Below, piece by piece: positions 1 to 6,663 of a stretch of DNA of 33,711 nucleotides. Numbering within the stretch: position 1 is the first letter of the stretch; every line of letters begins with the position of its first letter. This DNA comes from an uncultured Bacteriovoracaceae bacterium (GTDB lineage: Bacteria; Bdellovibrionota; Bacteriovoracia; Bacteriovoracales; Bacteriovoracaceae), in NCBI GenBank assembly GCA_937931205.1, contig CALHBF010000029.1:1-33711 (forward strand). The letters run 5' to 3'. A program made the position numbers and the translations under genes. A model generated the notes under the pieces. It had not been told where the DNA came from. It saw nothing but the letters and a program-made list of their open reading frames with translations, and searched no databases.

Positions 1-41
1 TGGCATCTTACGGCGTAAGACACTCTTGAGTACTGCTTCAA
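1..41 (-). CDS. Putative IS30-family transposase, first 13 codons only
   Basis: A TTG codon at 41-39 on the minus strand lies 7 bases after a good Shine-Dalgarno sequence (AAGGAG, 54-49) and opens a frame that runs out of the window. The visible residues read MKQYSRVSYAVRC, which has the look of the N-terminus of IS30-type transposases (a Tyr/Leu-rich start just before the helix-turn-helix). The catalytic DDE domain would lie outside the window. An alternative frame from TTG at 48 also stays open but starts directly on the ribosome-binding site, so I prefer this one. Confidence 0.3.
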   Translation of the reverse strand, partial: MKQYSRVSYAVRC

Positions 42-66
42 AGTACAACTCCTTAGTTTTTTGTTT

Positions 67-110
67 GGCGACTTGAATTTAGGACAAGAGTGTCCCTTTT
101 TCAAATCGCC
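67..110. repeat. Strong imperfect hairpin / inverted repeat
   Basis: The arms are GGCGA (67-71) with TCGCC (106-110), TTGAA (73-77) with TTCAA (100-104), and GGACA (82-86) with TGTCC (91-95), around the tetraloop AGAG. A competing perfect 10-base pairing exists between 19-28 and 85-94. Neither strand has a U-tract after the hairpin, so an intrinsic terminator is unlikely. It may be part of an insertion-sequence terminal repeat or a structured leader of the transposase; the sequence does not decide between them. Two smaller inverted repeats (6-20 and 28-51) lie to its left. Confidence 0.5.
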
Positions 111-169
111 GGAGTTGCATTAGGAAGTTGAATCCAGCGGCGTACCTTTTGGCCTTTTAGATTTTCTTG

Positions 170-1795
170 TTAGTTTCTCATTTTCCACAGAAGCTGTGAT
201 AGGAAAGGTCTGCGGGATTCACCGGTTGCTACCATCAGAAGTTTAGTGAGTTTTAGATCCTCTGGATCGGTGAAAAGAAGAATCAGCAATTCTTTAATGT
301 AATCAGTGTTGAGTGTGATGTAGTTGTCTGTTCCAATTCCTAGCTTCAATCCTTTCTTTTCCCACCATGAAAATGGATGGTCTTTAAGATCATTGAAGTT
401 CGTTGTTAGTTTATTGTTGGAACTTGGCAGAGCAATCAGACCTACCTTTTTATTAATCATGCGATTGAGAACATCGTGTTGATAGTGCTCAACTTCACGG
501 GCCATGTGGAATTTAATTTTTACAAATTCCTTCTTCTCATTTTCAGTGAGTGGAGTCCCCTGGAAAATTTTTTCTCTAACATGCCCGTATTCACGCCACT
601 CCATATCCATTAACTCTTTATAGTCACTGCTTCCTTCAACAACGGCCTTACCTTCGGCATTCTCTTTGACGATTCGGCAGTAGATGGAGTGGAAATAAAA
701 ATTAGGGTTAATCCCTAGGGAGAGACCATGCTCAAGTGTATCGATGTGCCAGATGTTCAAAGCATTATCTACGGCCTGAACTCCTTTCTTTAAAGTGTGC
801 CAAGTTTCACCGTGGTGAGAACGGATAGCAAAACCCTTATATTGGAGTTTTCTAAAGCCTTGCTGCATTTCTGCAAAGTGTCCTTTGCGGTAAAGATCTT
901 TTTCATTTCCTACCGTATCAACTTCGCAGAGATATTTTTCCAAAAAAGGATATTTCTCAATCACTGCCAGAATAGCATTCACTTGATGAAGGAAGTGCTC
1001 TCTCTTCGTTGCAAAGTTGGCCGCATCATAGAAGTTGGCCTCTTTTCTAAAGCAAGGTGAGAGCACAAAATCGAACTCAGGAACTTCTTTTTTAAAGTCC
1101 ATGTAACCATCATAGAGACCTAAGAGAACATCTTCTTCTGTTAGATTCTCAAGACCGGGAATCTGTTCATCAGCACTCTGGTTTGCTCGCGAAAGAGTAA
1201 ATTTAAGTTTGAGTTTTCCTACGTTGAAGTTCTGATACAGCTCACGGGCCATATGATAAGCGGCCTTACGGTGCATATCGCGAGAGGTGAGAATAAGCTT
1301 AGGAAGCAGCAGGATTTTAAGATAACGATCAAAGAACTCATCATCTTTAAGACGTAGCAGGGCATCCACATCTTCAATGGTTTTGATATTTTCCGCAACA
1401 CCGTCTCCGTAGACCTTATTAATGATCTCAAAGTATGTTTGTTTTTGAGATCCAGTAAGAAGCTTCATGATATGGGGATGAACAAAGTTGGCGCTAAGTG
1501 AGCCGGTAAGATGGATATGCTCTTCCATGAAAGGCTTAGGGAAACGTTTAAAAAAGTTGGTGAGGGCAAGGGCCACATCATGTTGCAAGAGAGTTTTGAT
1601 ATCAACTTCATCACTTTGGAAGTTGTAAATGAGCTTACGAAATTCTTGCAGAGGCTTTTTTAAGTTAGCAGTTTCTTCAGTCGTAGAAAGCACTGCTAGT
1701 TCAAGCGTATCTAAAAGGCTGATACCGTTAGTCTCAGAAATAATTTTAATCAGGTATTGAGAAAGTTGTTCGATTTTTTTACCAGGTTTTGTCAT
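170..1795 (-). CDS. Adenosine deaminase-like metal-dependent hydrolase
   Basis: 541 residues of the adenosine/AMP deaminase superfamily (amidohydrolase TIM barrel), expected to be cytosolic. Visible metal and catalytic motifs, in order, are H93-x-H95 near the start of the barrel, S-H-H-G-E at 326-330 (family HAGE, with Glu330 as the likely catalytic acid), L-E-H-G at 354-357, P-S-S-N-N-K-L at 457-463 (family SN motif) and G-T-D-N at 488-491. The last is normally T-D-D; here the metal-binding Asp490 is kept but the next Asp is Asn491. The protein is about 200 residues longer than classical adenosine deaminase, with extra segments around residues 105-190 and 370-440, so the substrate could differ. 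No signal peptide is seen. It lies downstream of the DsbA-family gene on the same strand, about 100 bases away. Start ATG at 1795; ribosome-binding site weak. Confidence 0.8.
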   Translation of the reverse strand: MTKPGKKIEQLSQYLIKIISETNGISLLDTLELAVLSTTEETANLKKPLQEFRKLIYNFQSDEVDIKTLLQHDVALALTNFFKRFPKPFMEEHIHLTGSLSANFVHPHIMKLLTGSQKQTYFEIINKVYGDGVAENIKTIEDVDALLRLKDDEFFDRYLKILLLPKLILTSRDMHRKAAYHMARELYQNFNVGKLKLKFTLSRANQSADEQIPGLENLTEEDVLLGLYDGYMDFKKEVPEFDFVLSPCFRKEANFYDAANFATKREHFLHQVNAILAVIEKYPFLEKYLCEVDTVGNEKDLYRKGHFAEMQQGFRKLQYKGFAIRSHHGETWHTLKKGVQAVDNALNIWHIDTLEHGLSLGINPNFYFHSIYCRIVKENAEGKAVVEGSSDYKELMDMEWREYGHVREKIFQGTPLTENEKKEFVKIKFHMAREVEHYQHDVLNRMINKKVGLIALPSSNNKLTTNFNDLKDHPFSWWEKKGLKLGIGTDNYITLNTDYIKELLILLFTDPEDLKLTKLLMVATGESRRPFLSQLLWKMRN

Positions 1796-1899
1796 AGCGT
1801 AGTCTCGATGTGAGTAGATATGAGATATTTTATCGCACTCTTAGTATTTCTTCATCCATTCTTTCACAAGAGAAAATCTGCTTAAAAAACTCAAGTAGA

Positions 1900-2544
1900 T
1901 TAAAGACTTTGGGCCGCTGCTCGTGGAGTATTGGCAAGGGCCTTCTCGTATTTTGTCCGATCAAGAAGGTCTCTACCTTGAAGAAATTGCTCCAGATAAT
2001 GTAAAGAGTCCTGTCCCCAAAATAGCTCATCATCGGCAACAAAACTTGGAACGCCAAAGACGCCGGCCCCAATAGCTTCTTGGATATTTTTTTTCAGTTC
2101 CGCTCTGGCCTCTTTGCTAAAGCTCTTCTCATAGATGTCCTGACCATTGAGCCCACCTTCATTAAGAATACGAATTAACTCGTCAGGCTCTCCCATATCA
2201 ATCCCTTGATCCCAACCCGCAGTCCATAAGAGATCTACTACTTTGAATTGCTCTTCACCAGCACTGCAAGTTAGTGCAAGTCTTAGGGCATACAAAGAAT
2301 TAAAGGGGTGAGTTTTAGGAGTTGTAAAAGAGATTCCACGTTCTGCGGCCATTCTAAAGCACTGCCTGAGAAGAAACTCACGCTTGGGTGTAATTTCACC
2401 TGGCCCCTTAATCTCCCAATGGTTAAGTAAACTTCCTAAGGCCACCGGATGCATTGTGAACTTAAGCCCTGATTTTTTAAGCTCTTGCCACGCTAGATAT
2501 GAGAAGGGAGAGAGAAAATCGAAATAGAATTTAAAAGTTTTCAT
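1900..2544 (-). CDS. DsbA-family / 2-hydroxychromene-2-carboxylate isomerase-like protein
   Basis: 214 residues of the thioredoxin-fold DsbA/HCCA-isomerase (kappa glutathione transferase-like) family. The N-terminus has the family signature F-Y-F-D-F-L-S-P-F-S-Y, where Ser12 takes the place of the redox cysteine and is the usual glutathione-contacting residue in HCCA isomerases. The segment G-V-F-G-V-P-S-F-V is the cis-proline loop of the thioredoxin fold, and F-W-G-Q-D is the typical C-terminal motif. No signal peptide, so cytosolic. There are no aromatic-degradation genes nearby, so naphthalene-pathway isomerisation is unlikely and a general glutathione-linked role is more probable. It is probably cotranscribed with the deaminase-like gene downstream. 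Confidence 0.82.
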   Translation of the reverse strand: MKTFKFYFDFLSPFSYLAWQELKKSGLKFTMHPVALGSLLNHWEIKGPGEITPKREFLLRQCFRMAAERGISFTTPKTHPFNSLYALRLALTCSAGEEQFKVVDLLWTAGWDQGIDMGEPDELIRILNEGGLNGQDIYEKSFSKEARAELKKNIQEAIGAGVFGVPSFVADDELFWGQDSLHYLEQFLQGRDLLDRTKYEKALANTPRAAAQSL

Positions 2545-2564
2545 GTGTTCGCTTCAGTAAAAAG

Positions 2565-2593
2565 TTGACCCAATTAATTTTACATGCTAGACT
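2565..2593 (+). promoter_or_regulatory. Sigma-70-type promoter for the lipoprotein gene
   Basis: TTGACC (2565-2570) and TAGACT (2588-2593) are separated by 17 bases, matching the vegetative consensus closely. Predicted transcription start is near 2600, giving a leader of roughly 105 bases before the ATG at 2707. The leader contains the small hairpin GAGAC-TTC-GTCTC (2679-2691), sited just before the start codon. Confidence 0.55.
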
Positions 2594-2706
2594 CGTTGCG
2601 TCAAATGAGTTTCATCCTTCCGTTGCACGTAAGCTATTTGTAGGACGTCTGTTGAAGAGTCGGCATGAGATCATCTTAGAGACTTCGTCTCGCTTTGGGT
2701 AGTTCC

Positions 2707-3477
2707 ATGAAAAATTCTTTCTTTTCTCTCCTCGCACTTCTTGCGTTAACTGTCTCTCTTGTCTCTTGCGGTAGCCCCAGTAATGTTTTGGACAATGTTG
2801 AAGTTAAAACCGTTGTTGAAGATGAAGATGTTCACCTCAACTTCAGCGCTAATCTCAACTTAGGTGCAATGTCTTTTGCTAATCTTTCTATTCCGATTGT
2901 TCACCCTGATAAACAAACGACAATTGGGAGTGTTACTCTCTCTAGTCAGCTGGGAGGAGTGAACAAACTAGGTGTTTCGCTTAATGTTTCAGAAATTGCC
3001 GATGTTCAAGCACAAGAAGCTCGTCTTCCAAATGGCTCTCTTATTCCGTTGATTGGTACTAACCAAACAATTACCGTCGATATCGGAAGTGGTGCAAAAG
3101 TTTATCTGACTGTAGGAACGAGTGTTGTGGCCTTAGGAGTTGCGGTTCCCATCAAAGAATTTGATTCAATTGGATCAACTCTGCCAGGACTGAATGTTTT
3201 CCCAGTTGTTAATAAAAATGGATTTATTGGTACAGCAGGAGTCTTTACAGGACTTCAGTCGGGAACAAGCGGTATTGCAGTAGTGGCCGATATCTCAAAA
3301 GCAATCAGTTCTGCTGATATCTTTGGAGCTCAATATGGTGTTTTAGCTGAAGAAACTCAGGATGAATTTGTTCAGCTCGATTTGAGATCTAAACAAGTTT
3401 CAAGTTCTAAAAAATCAAAACTTGATAGTCTCTTGTTGAATCTCTCAAATAAGAGAACAAAACTGACAGTTCACTAA
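2707..3477 (+). CDS. Predicted lipoprotein of unknown function
   Basis: 256 residues from ATG 2707. An in-frame TTG at 2695 is possible but would put four extra residues before the signal peptide, and no clear ribosome-binding site favours it. The N-terminus is a classic lipoprotein signal: two lysine-side residues, a hydrophobic stretch, then lipobox L-V-S-C with Cys21 as the predicted lipidated residue, followed by Gly. The mature part is rich in Ser, Val, Gly and alternating hydrophobics, suggesting a beta-rich fold, and the last 30 residues are basic. I recognise no family. The stop overlaps the stop of the convergent gene on the other strand (bases 3474-3477). Confidence 0.75.
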   Translation: MKNSFFSLLALLALTVSLVSCGSPSNVLDNVEVKTVVEDEDVHLNFSANLNLGAMSFANLSIPIVHPDKQTTIGSVTLSSQLGGVNKLGVSLNVSEIADVQAQEARLPNGSLIPLIGTNQTITVDIGSGAKVYLTVGTSVVALGVAVPIKEFDSIGSTLPGLNVFPVVNKNGFIGTAGVFTGLQSGTSGIAVVADISKAISSADIFGAQYGVLAEETQDEFVQLDLRSKQVSSSKKSKLDSLLLNLSNKRTKLTVH

Positions 3478-4406
3478 AGGTCAGTCAAAGTAACTAAAAA
3501 AGGGTAATGGTCACTGGGAAGGAAGTTTTTATGTTCATACCTTGTAGGTATGGGGATGAGACTTCCTTCCTTAGTTTTATAGCGAGGAAAGTAGCATTCT
3601 TCTTTTTTGATGAGATGCAAATATTTCTGAGAGACAAAAAGGTAATCAATCACCTGAGGATAGCGCTGCCCACCCTTATTAAAGTAGACGTAACTAAAGC
3701 GATCTTCTGGAGCAATGTCTGCATAGGAACTGATGTCTATGAGATCAGTTTCATGAATGGCACGAAATTCTTCCTCGCAAGCATCAGCTCCAGCATGCCC
3801 ATTAAAGTCACCGCCGATAAAGACAGGAATATTTTGTCGAGAGAAGTTTTGGTAAATATCAATCAAGGCATTGATCTCAGCAATTCTTCTGCCTCTTCCC
3901 TGAAAATCATTTCGATTGAGATCAAGTTTGGATTTGATATGGACGTTGAGGAAAACACTTTTCAATTTCCCATCTTCCAGCAGCTTCAGACCTAGAACAT
4001 CCCGAGAGAAGCGATAGTAGGGAGGCGGTAGTTTAAAATGCACATGAGTGATCAGTTCAGGTGTATAAGGGATATCTTTTTTTACTAAAAAACCAAGGTC
4101 AATTCCTCGGTCAGAATTAGATGGAAGCGTTAGTGGAGTGTATGAATCATTCAGAAATATCTTGGTGAAATTACTTAAAGATTCCATCCCACCAATCTCT
4201 GTGAGCATCACAACATCAGGATCGTTTTCCAGAATATTAAGTGCTAATAGTTCACACTTATCTTTAGGTTTATTCATAAGGAGGGAAGAACTAGAGAGTT
4301 GCCACTGAATCTCAGTCATCTCCAAAGGATTTTCCCCTCTGTATTTATCGATAAAAATGAAGAGGTCCTGAGCATTGAGAACCATAATCTTAAAATGCTT
4401 ATTCAT
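3474..4406 (-). CDS. Endonuclease/exonuclease/phosphatase-family protein
   Basis: 310 residues of the EEP superfamily (DNase I / sphingomyelinase / inositol phosphatase fold), Mg-dependent phosphodiesterases. Visible motifs are L-T-E-I-G-G (the metal-binding Glu), N-V-H-I-K-S-K (the first catalytic His region), G-G-D-F-N-G-H (Asp/Asn pair) and P-S-D-H-Y-P-F near the C-terminus (the catalytic Asp-His). The frame is open up to 4607, but that would overlap the divergent gene; the first credible start is ATG 4406, where the family domain begins a few residues later. A strong AAGGAGGA lies unusually far (about 16 bases) upstream of it. No signal peptide. Substrate (DNA, RNA or lipid) cannot be read from the sequence. 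Confidence 0.8.
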   Translation of the reverse strand: MNKHFKIMVLNAQDLFIFIDKYRGENPLEMTEIQWQLSSSSLLMNKPKDKCELLALNILENDPDVVMLTEIGGMESLSNFTKIFLNDSYTPLTLPSNSDRGIDLGFLVKKDIPYTPELITHVHFKLPPPYYRFSRDVLGLKLLEDGKLKSVFLNVHIKSKLDLNRNDFQGRGRRIAEINALIDIYQNFSRQNIPVFIGGDFNGHAGADACEEEFRAIHETDLIDISSYADIAPEDRFSYVYFNKGGQRYPQVIDYLFVSQKYLHLIKKEECYFPRYKTKEGSLIPIPTRYEHKNFLPSDHYPFLVTLTDL

Positions 4407-4524
4407 CTTTTGATAGGTTACATCCTCCTTCAAAAAAAAGCTAATAACACTCTTAAAAAGTTGTCTGATTAAACAATAATCTTCTAAGCTTATAGCTGTA
4501 ACTCTCTTCAAAGGATTTAAGATC

Positions 4525-5343
4525 ATGATGAAGCTCTTCGTATTACTGATGCTCTCTTTGAGCGTATTTGCCAATGCTCCAGGTAAACCCGAAGCCGAGG
4601 TCCTCAAGAAAGAGGCAATTTCTCTTTGGCAAAACAGAGATATTCAGGACCAACTTGAGAATTTATTATCCAAACTTGAAGTGGCGCATGAAGCCGATAA
4701 AACTGATCGAGAAATTTTAGAGATGCTTGCTCAGGGTTATTTTATTCTTGCGGACCAGCATCTTACTAATGATGATCTTAAAAAACGTGCTTACGAAAAA
4801 GGGAGAGCATGGGGTATCAAAGGAATGGAATTAAACAAGGCCTTTGCTGAGAAGACCAAGTCTAAATCTATTCAAAAATCAGTGGATACTCTAACGGATG
4901 AAGATGTTCCTTCAATCTATTGGATGCTCGCTAATACTGGAAAATGGTCAAAACTTAACGGAATCTTTTCTTCACTTAAGTACAAGGATGAAATCCTTTC
5001 TCTCTTAACTCGAGTTGAAGCCCTGAGACCAAAATTTTATTACTCAGCAGTTCCTCGCTACTGGGGTGGCTTCTATGCTCTTGCTCCAGGCATTGCTGGT
5101 GGAGATATGGATAAGTCGAAGAAAAAGTTTCATGAGGCCATGGAGAGTTCTCCAGAGTACTTAGGAACAAAGGTTCTTTATGCTGAAATCTATCTTGTGA
5201 AAAAAGAGGATAAGGCAGGTTTTGAGAAAGTTCTTAAAGAGGTTGTTGCTTCAGGAGCAGGTCCAGTTGAGCTTCAGCCAGAGAACAGAATGGAAAAGAA
5301 AAAGGCACAAAAACTTTTAGAAAAGATGAATGAGATTTTTTAA
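4525..5343 (+). CDS. TatT-like (TRAP transporter T-component family) periplasmic helical-repeat protein
   Basis: 272 residues. An N-terminal signal peptide (hydrophobic core, cleavage likely after S-V-F-A-N-A) is followed by an all-helical, TPR-like protein. The segment from residue about 170, containing Y-Y-S-A-V-P-R-Y-W-G-G-F-Y and G-G-D-M-D-K-S-K, matches the repeated pattern of TatT proteins, which in Treponema associate with a TRAP transporter. No lipobox cysteine is present, unlike TatT itself, so it should be soluble in the periplasm. No TRAP membrane or binding subunit lies in the window, so it is an orphan here. ATG 4525 and ATG 4528 are adjacent; AAAGGA (about 4510-4515) fits the first. 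Confidence 0.7.
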   Translation: MMKLFVLLMLSLSVFANAPGKPEAEVLKKEAISLWQNRDIQDQLENLLSKLEVAHEADKTDREILEMLAQGYFILADQHLTNDDLKKRAYEKGRAWGIKGMELNKAFAEKTKSKSIQKSVDTLTDEDVPSIYWMLANTGKWSKLNGIFSSLKYKDEILSLLTRVEALRPKFYYSAVPRYWGGFYALAPGIAGGDMDKSKKKFHEAMESSPEYLGTKVLYAEIYLVKKEDKAGFEKVLKEVVASGAGPVELQPENRMEKKKAQKLLEKMNEIF

Positions 5344-5355
5344 TCTCATTCATCT

Positions 5356-5460
5356 TTACATGAAAAAATTGAATGGTAGGGCCAGAGCAAATCCAGCAGC
5401 AAGAATAATTGCTGTTCCGACAAGTGTGATGGCCATAACCTTATAAGCAACTGTAAGCAT
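5356..5460 (-). CDS. 34-residue single-pass membrane protein in the cysE operon
   Basis: A short frame from ATG 5460 to TAA at 5358-5356. It is preceded by a near-ideal ribosome-binding site (AAGGAGAAT, about 7 bases upstream) and begins 22 bases after the rhodanese stop, on the same strand. The peptide is MLTVAYKVMAI, then T-L-V-G-T-A-I-I-L-A-A-G-F-A-L-A-L, ending P-F-N-F-F-M. That is one transmembrane helix with small-residue packing and almost no soluble part, like other small helper subunits of membrane complexes. I do not recognise the family. Position suggests coexpression with cysE and the rhodanese. The strong ribosome-binding site is the main reason to believe it. Confidence 0.6.
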   Translation of the reverse strand: MLTVAYKVMAITLVGTAIILAAGFALALPFNFFM

Positions 5461-5482
5461 ATATTCTCCTTAAAATCTTATT

Positions 5483-5794
5483 TTAATAGCGTGGGACATT
5501 AGGGTCAACTGTTCTTGACCATTCGTCAATTCCACCACGCATAGAAAGAGCATCAAAACCATTCAGTTTTAAGAATTGGGCCGCATAAAGACTGCGCACC
5601 CCATGGTGACAATAGATCACCCAAGGGCGAGTGGCAGGGTCAAGCTCTTGGAAGCGACCCTCAAGTTCTTGAAGAGGGATATGAACGCCTCCGATATTGG
5701 CAAGTTCTCTTTCCTCGGCACTTCGAACATCTAAAAACTGAAAATTTCTTTTTTCAGTAACCCATTTTTCAATTTTTTCAATTCCGATTTCCAT
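5483..5794 (-). CDS. Single-domain rhodanese-like sulfurtransferase
   Basis: 103 residues, one rhodanese domain of the GlpE/PspE size. Motifs are F-L-D-V-R-S-A-E-E-R-E near residue 20-30 (the family D-V-R-x-x-x-E), G-G-V-H-I-P-L, and the active-site loop C-H-H-G-V-R-S starting at Cys62, the residue expected to carry the persulfide. No signal peptide, so cytosolic. Its ATG overlaps the cysE stop as TAATG, which implies translational coupling, and the link to cysteine synthesis suggests a role in handling sulfane sulfur derived from cysteine. Confidence 0.88.
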   Translation of the reverse strand: MEIGIEKIEKWVTEKRNFQFLDVRSAEERELANIGGVHIPLQELEGRFQELDPATRPWVIYCHHGVRSLYAAQFLKLNGFDALSMRGGIDEWSRTVDPNVPRY

Positions 5795-6600
5795 TATTTT
5801 GTCTCATTTTGTAATTGATTGAGTACGACGCTTGCCTCAGAAGTCGACTCTGTTAGCCACACGTTACCGCCAATGATGGAGCCCTTTCCAATAACTGTTT
5901 CTCCACCCAGAATAGTGGAATTAGCATAGATAACAACGTCATCACCAATGGTCGGATGCCTTTTTTTACTTTGCATTTTTTTCTTCACACTCAATGCCCC
6001 CAAAGTCACACCTTGGTAGATTTTTACATTTTTACCAATATGTGAGGTCTCTCCAATAACCACACCTGTTCCATGATCTATGAAAAAACTCTCAGAGATG
6101 GTGGCGCCAGGGTGAATATCAATACCTGTTTTTTCATGGGCGTATTCACTCATCAGTCTTGGCAGCAGAGGAATTCCCTGGCCATGAAGCTGATGGGCCA
6201 GACGATGGATACAAATACAGTAGAAACCTGGGTAAGCGAGAATAATTTCTTCAGGACTATAGGCCGCTGGATCTCCCTGATAAGCAGCTTGAACATCTGA
6301 ATCCAAAAGTTCAGCAATTTTAGGAAGAGAATCCATAAATGCTCTCGTATGAGTCTGGGCATTTTGGGCAACTTCAGCTGATAGATGGGAGAGTAGCTTA
6401 AAATACTGAGTGAATTTAGTTTCAATTTCGGCCACTGCCGTTTCAATATTTTCAGGGGCTTTCTTGTCACAGCAAAGTCTCTGAGGAAAAAGCAGATTAA
6501 TGAGGTCATCCACTGATTGTCTTACATCCCCAATAGGAAGCTGGAGGTTTGCGCTTTTGAGCCTCTTGTGATGGAAAAACTCGGTAAGTTTTGAAGACAT
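5794..6600 (-). CDS. cysE: Serine O-acetyltransferase
   Basis: 268 residues. It makes O-acetylserine from serine and acetyl-CoA, the first committed step of cysteine synthesis. The N-terminal helical domain covers residues 1-150, followed by a left-handed beta-helix of hexapeptide repeats. Catalytic residues can be placed: Asp161 in D-I-H-P-G-A and His176 in D-H-G-T-G-V-V-I-G, matching the family Asp/His pair. The Q-G-V-T-L-G-A-L and R-H-P-T-I-G-D segments follow the family pattern. It is divergent from the cysteine synthase gene, 63 bases apart, so both can share one control region. Coupled to the rhodanese by a one-base overlap. Confidence 0.93.
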   Translation of the reverse strand: MSSKLTEFFHHKRLKSANLQLPIGDVRQSVDDLINLLFPQRLCCDKKAPENIETAVAEIETKFTQYFKLLSHLSAEVAQNAQTHTRAFMDSLPKIAELLDSDVQAAYQGDPAAYSPEEIILAYPGFYCICIHRLAHQLHGQGIPLLPRLMSEYAHEKTGIDIHPGATISESFFIDHGTGVVIGETSHIGKNVKIYQGVTLGALSVKKKMQSKKRHPTIGDDVVIYANSTILGGETVIGKGSIIGGNVWLTESTSEASVVLNQLQNETK

Positions 6601-6663
6601 TAGGTGCCTTTTGCAGTATAAATTTAGCTATCTTCAAAATACCTTAAAACATTAGGAAAGTTA

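Larger units (their letters stand above)
1..120 (-). mobile_element. Probable outer end of an IS30-like insertion sequence (partial)
   Basis: The left edge holds the start of a minus-strand reading frame resembling the beginning of IS30-family transposases. Next to it, towards the right, is a strong inverted repeat at 67-110. In IS30-family elements the transposase starts close to one terminal inverted repeat and reads inward, and this arrangement fits. The exact IS end cannot be placed because the other end lies outside the window; somewhere between 60 and 170 is likely. The family call rests on about a dozen residues plus layout, so it is tentative. Confidence 0.3.

Noticed and set aside
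138..151. GGCGTACCTTTTG resembles a short stretch of 23S rRNA
   Set aside because: Only about a dozen bases match and the flanks do not follow the rRNA sequence; no rRNA call is justified.
4407..4607. Upstream extension of the EEP-family gene to 4607
   Set aside because: It would overlap the divergent gene's signal peptide, and the family domain begins just after Met at 4406.
4690..4700. GCCGATAA string reminiscent of a flagellar sigma-28 -10 box
   Set aside because: No matching TAAA-type -35 at the right distance, and it is inside a gene.
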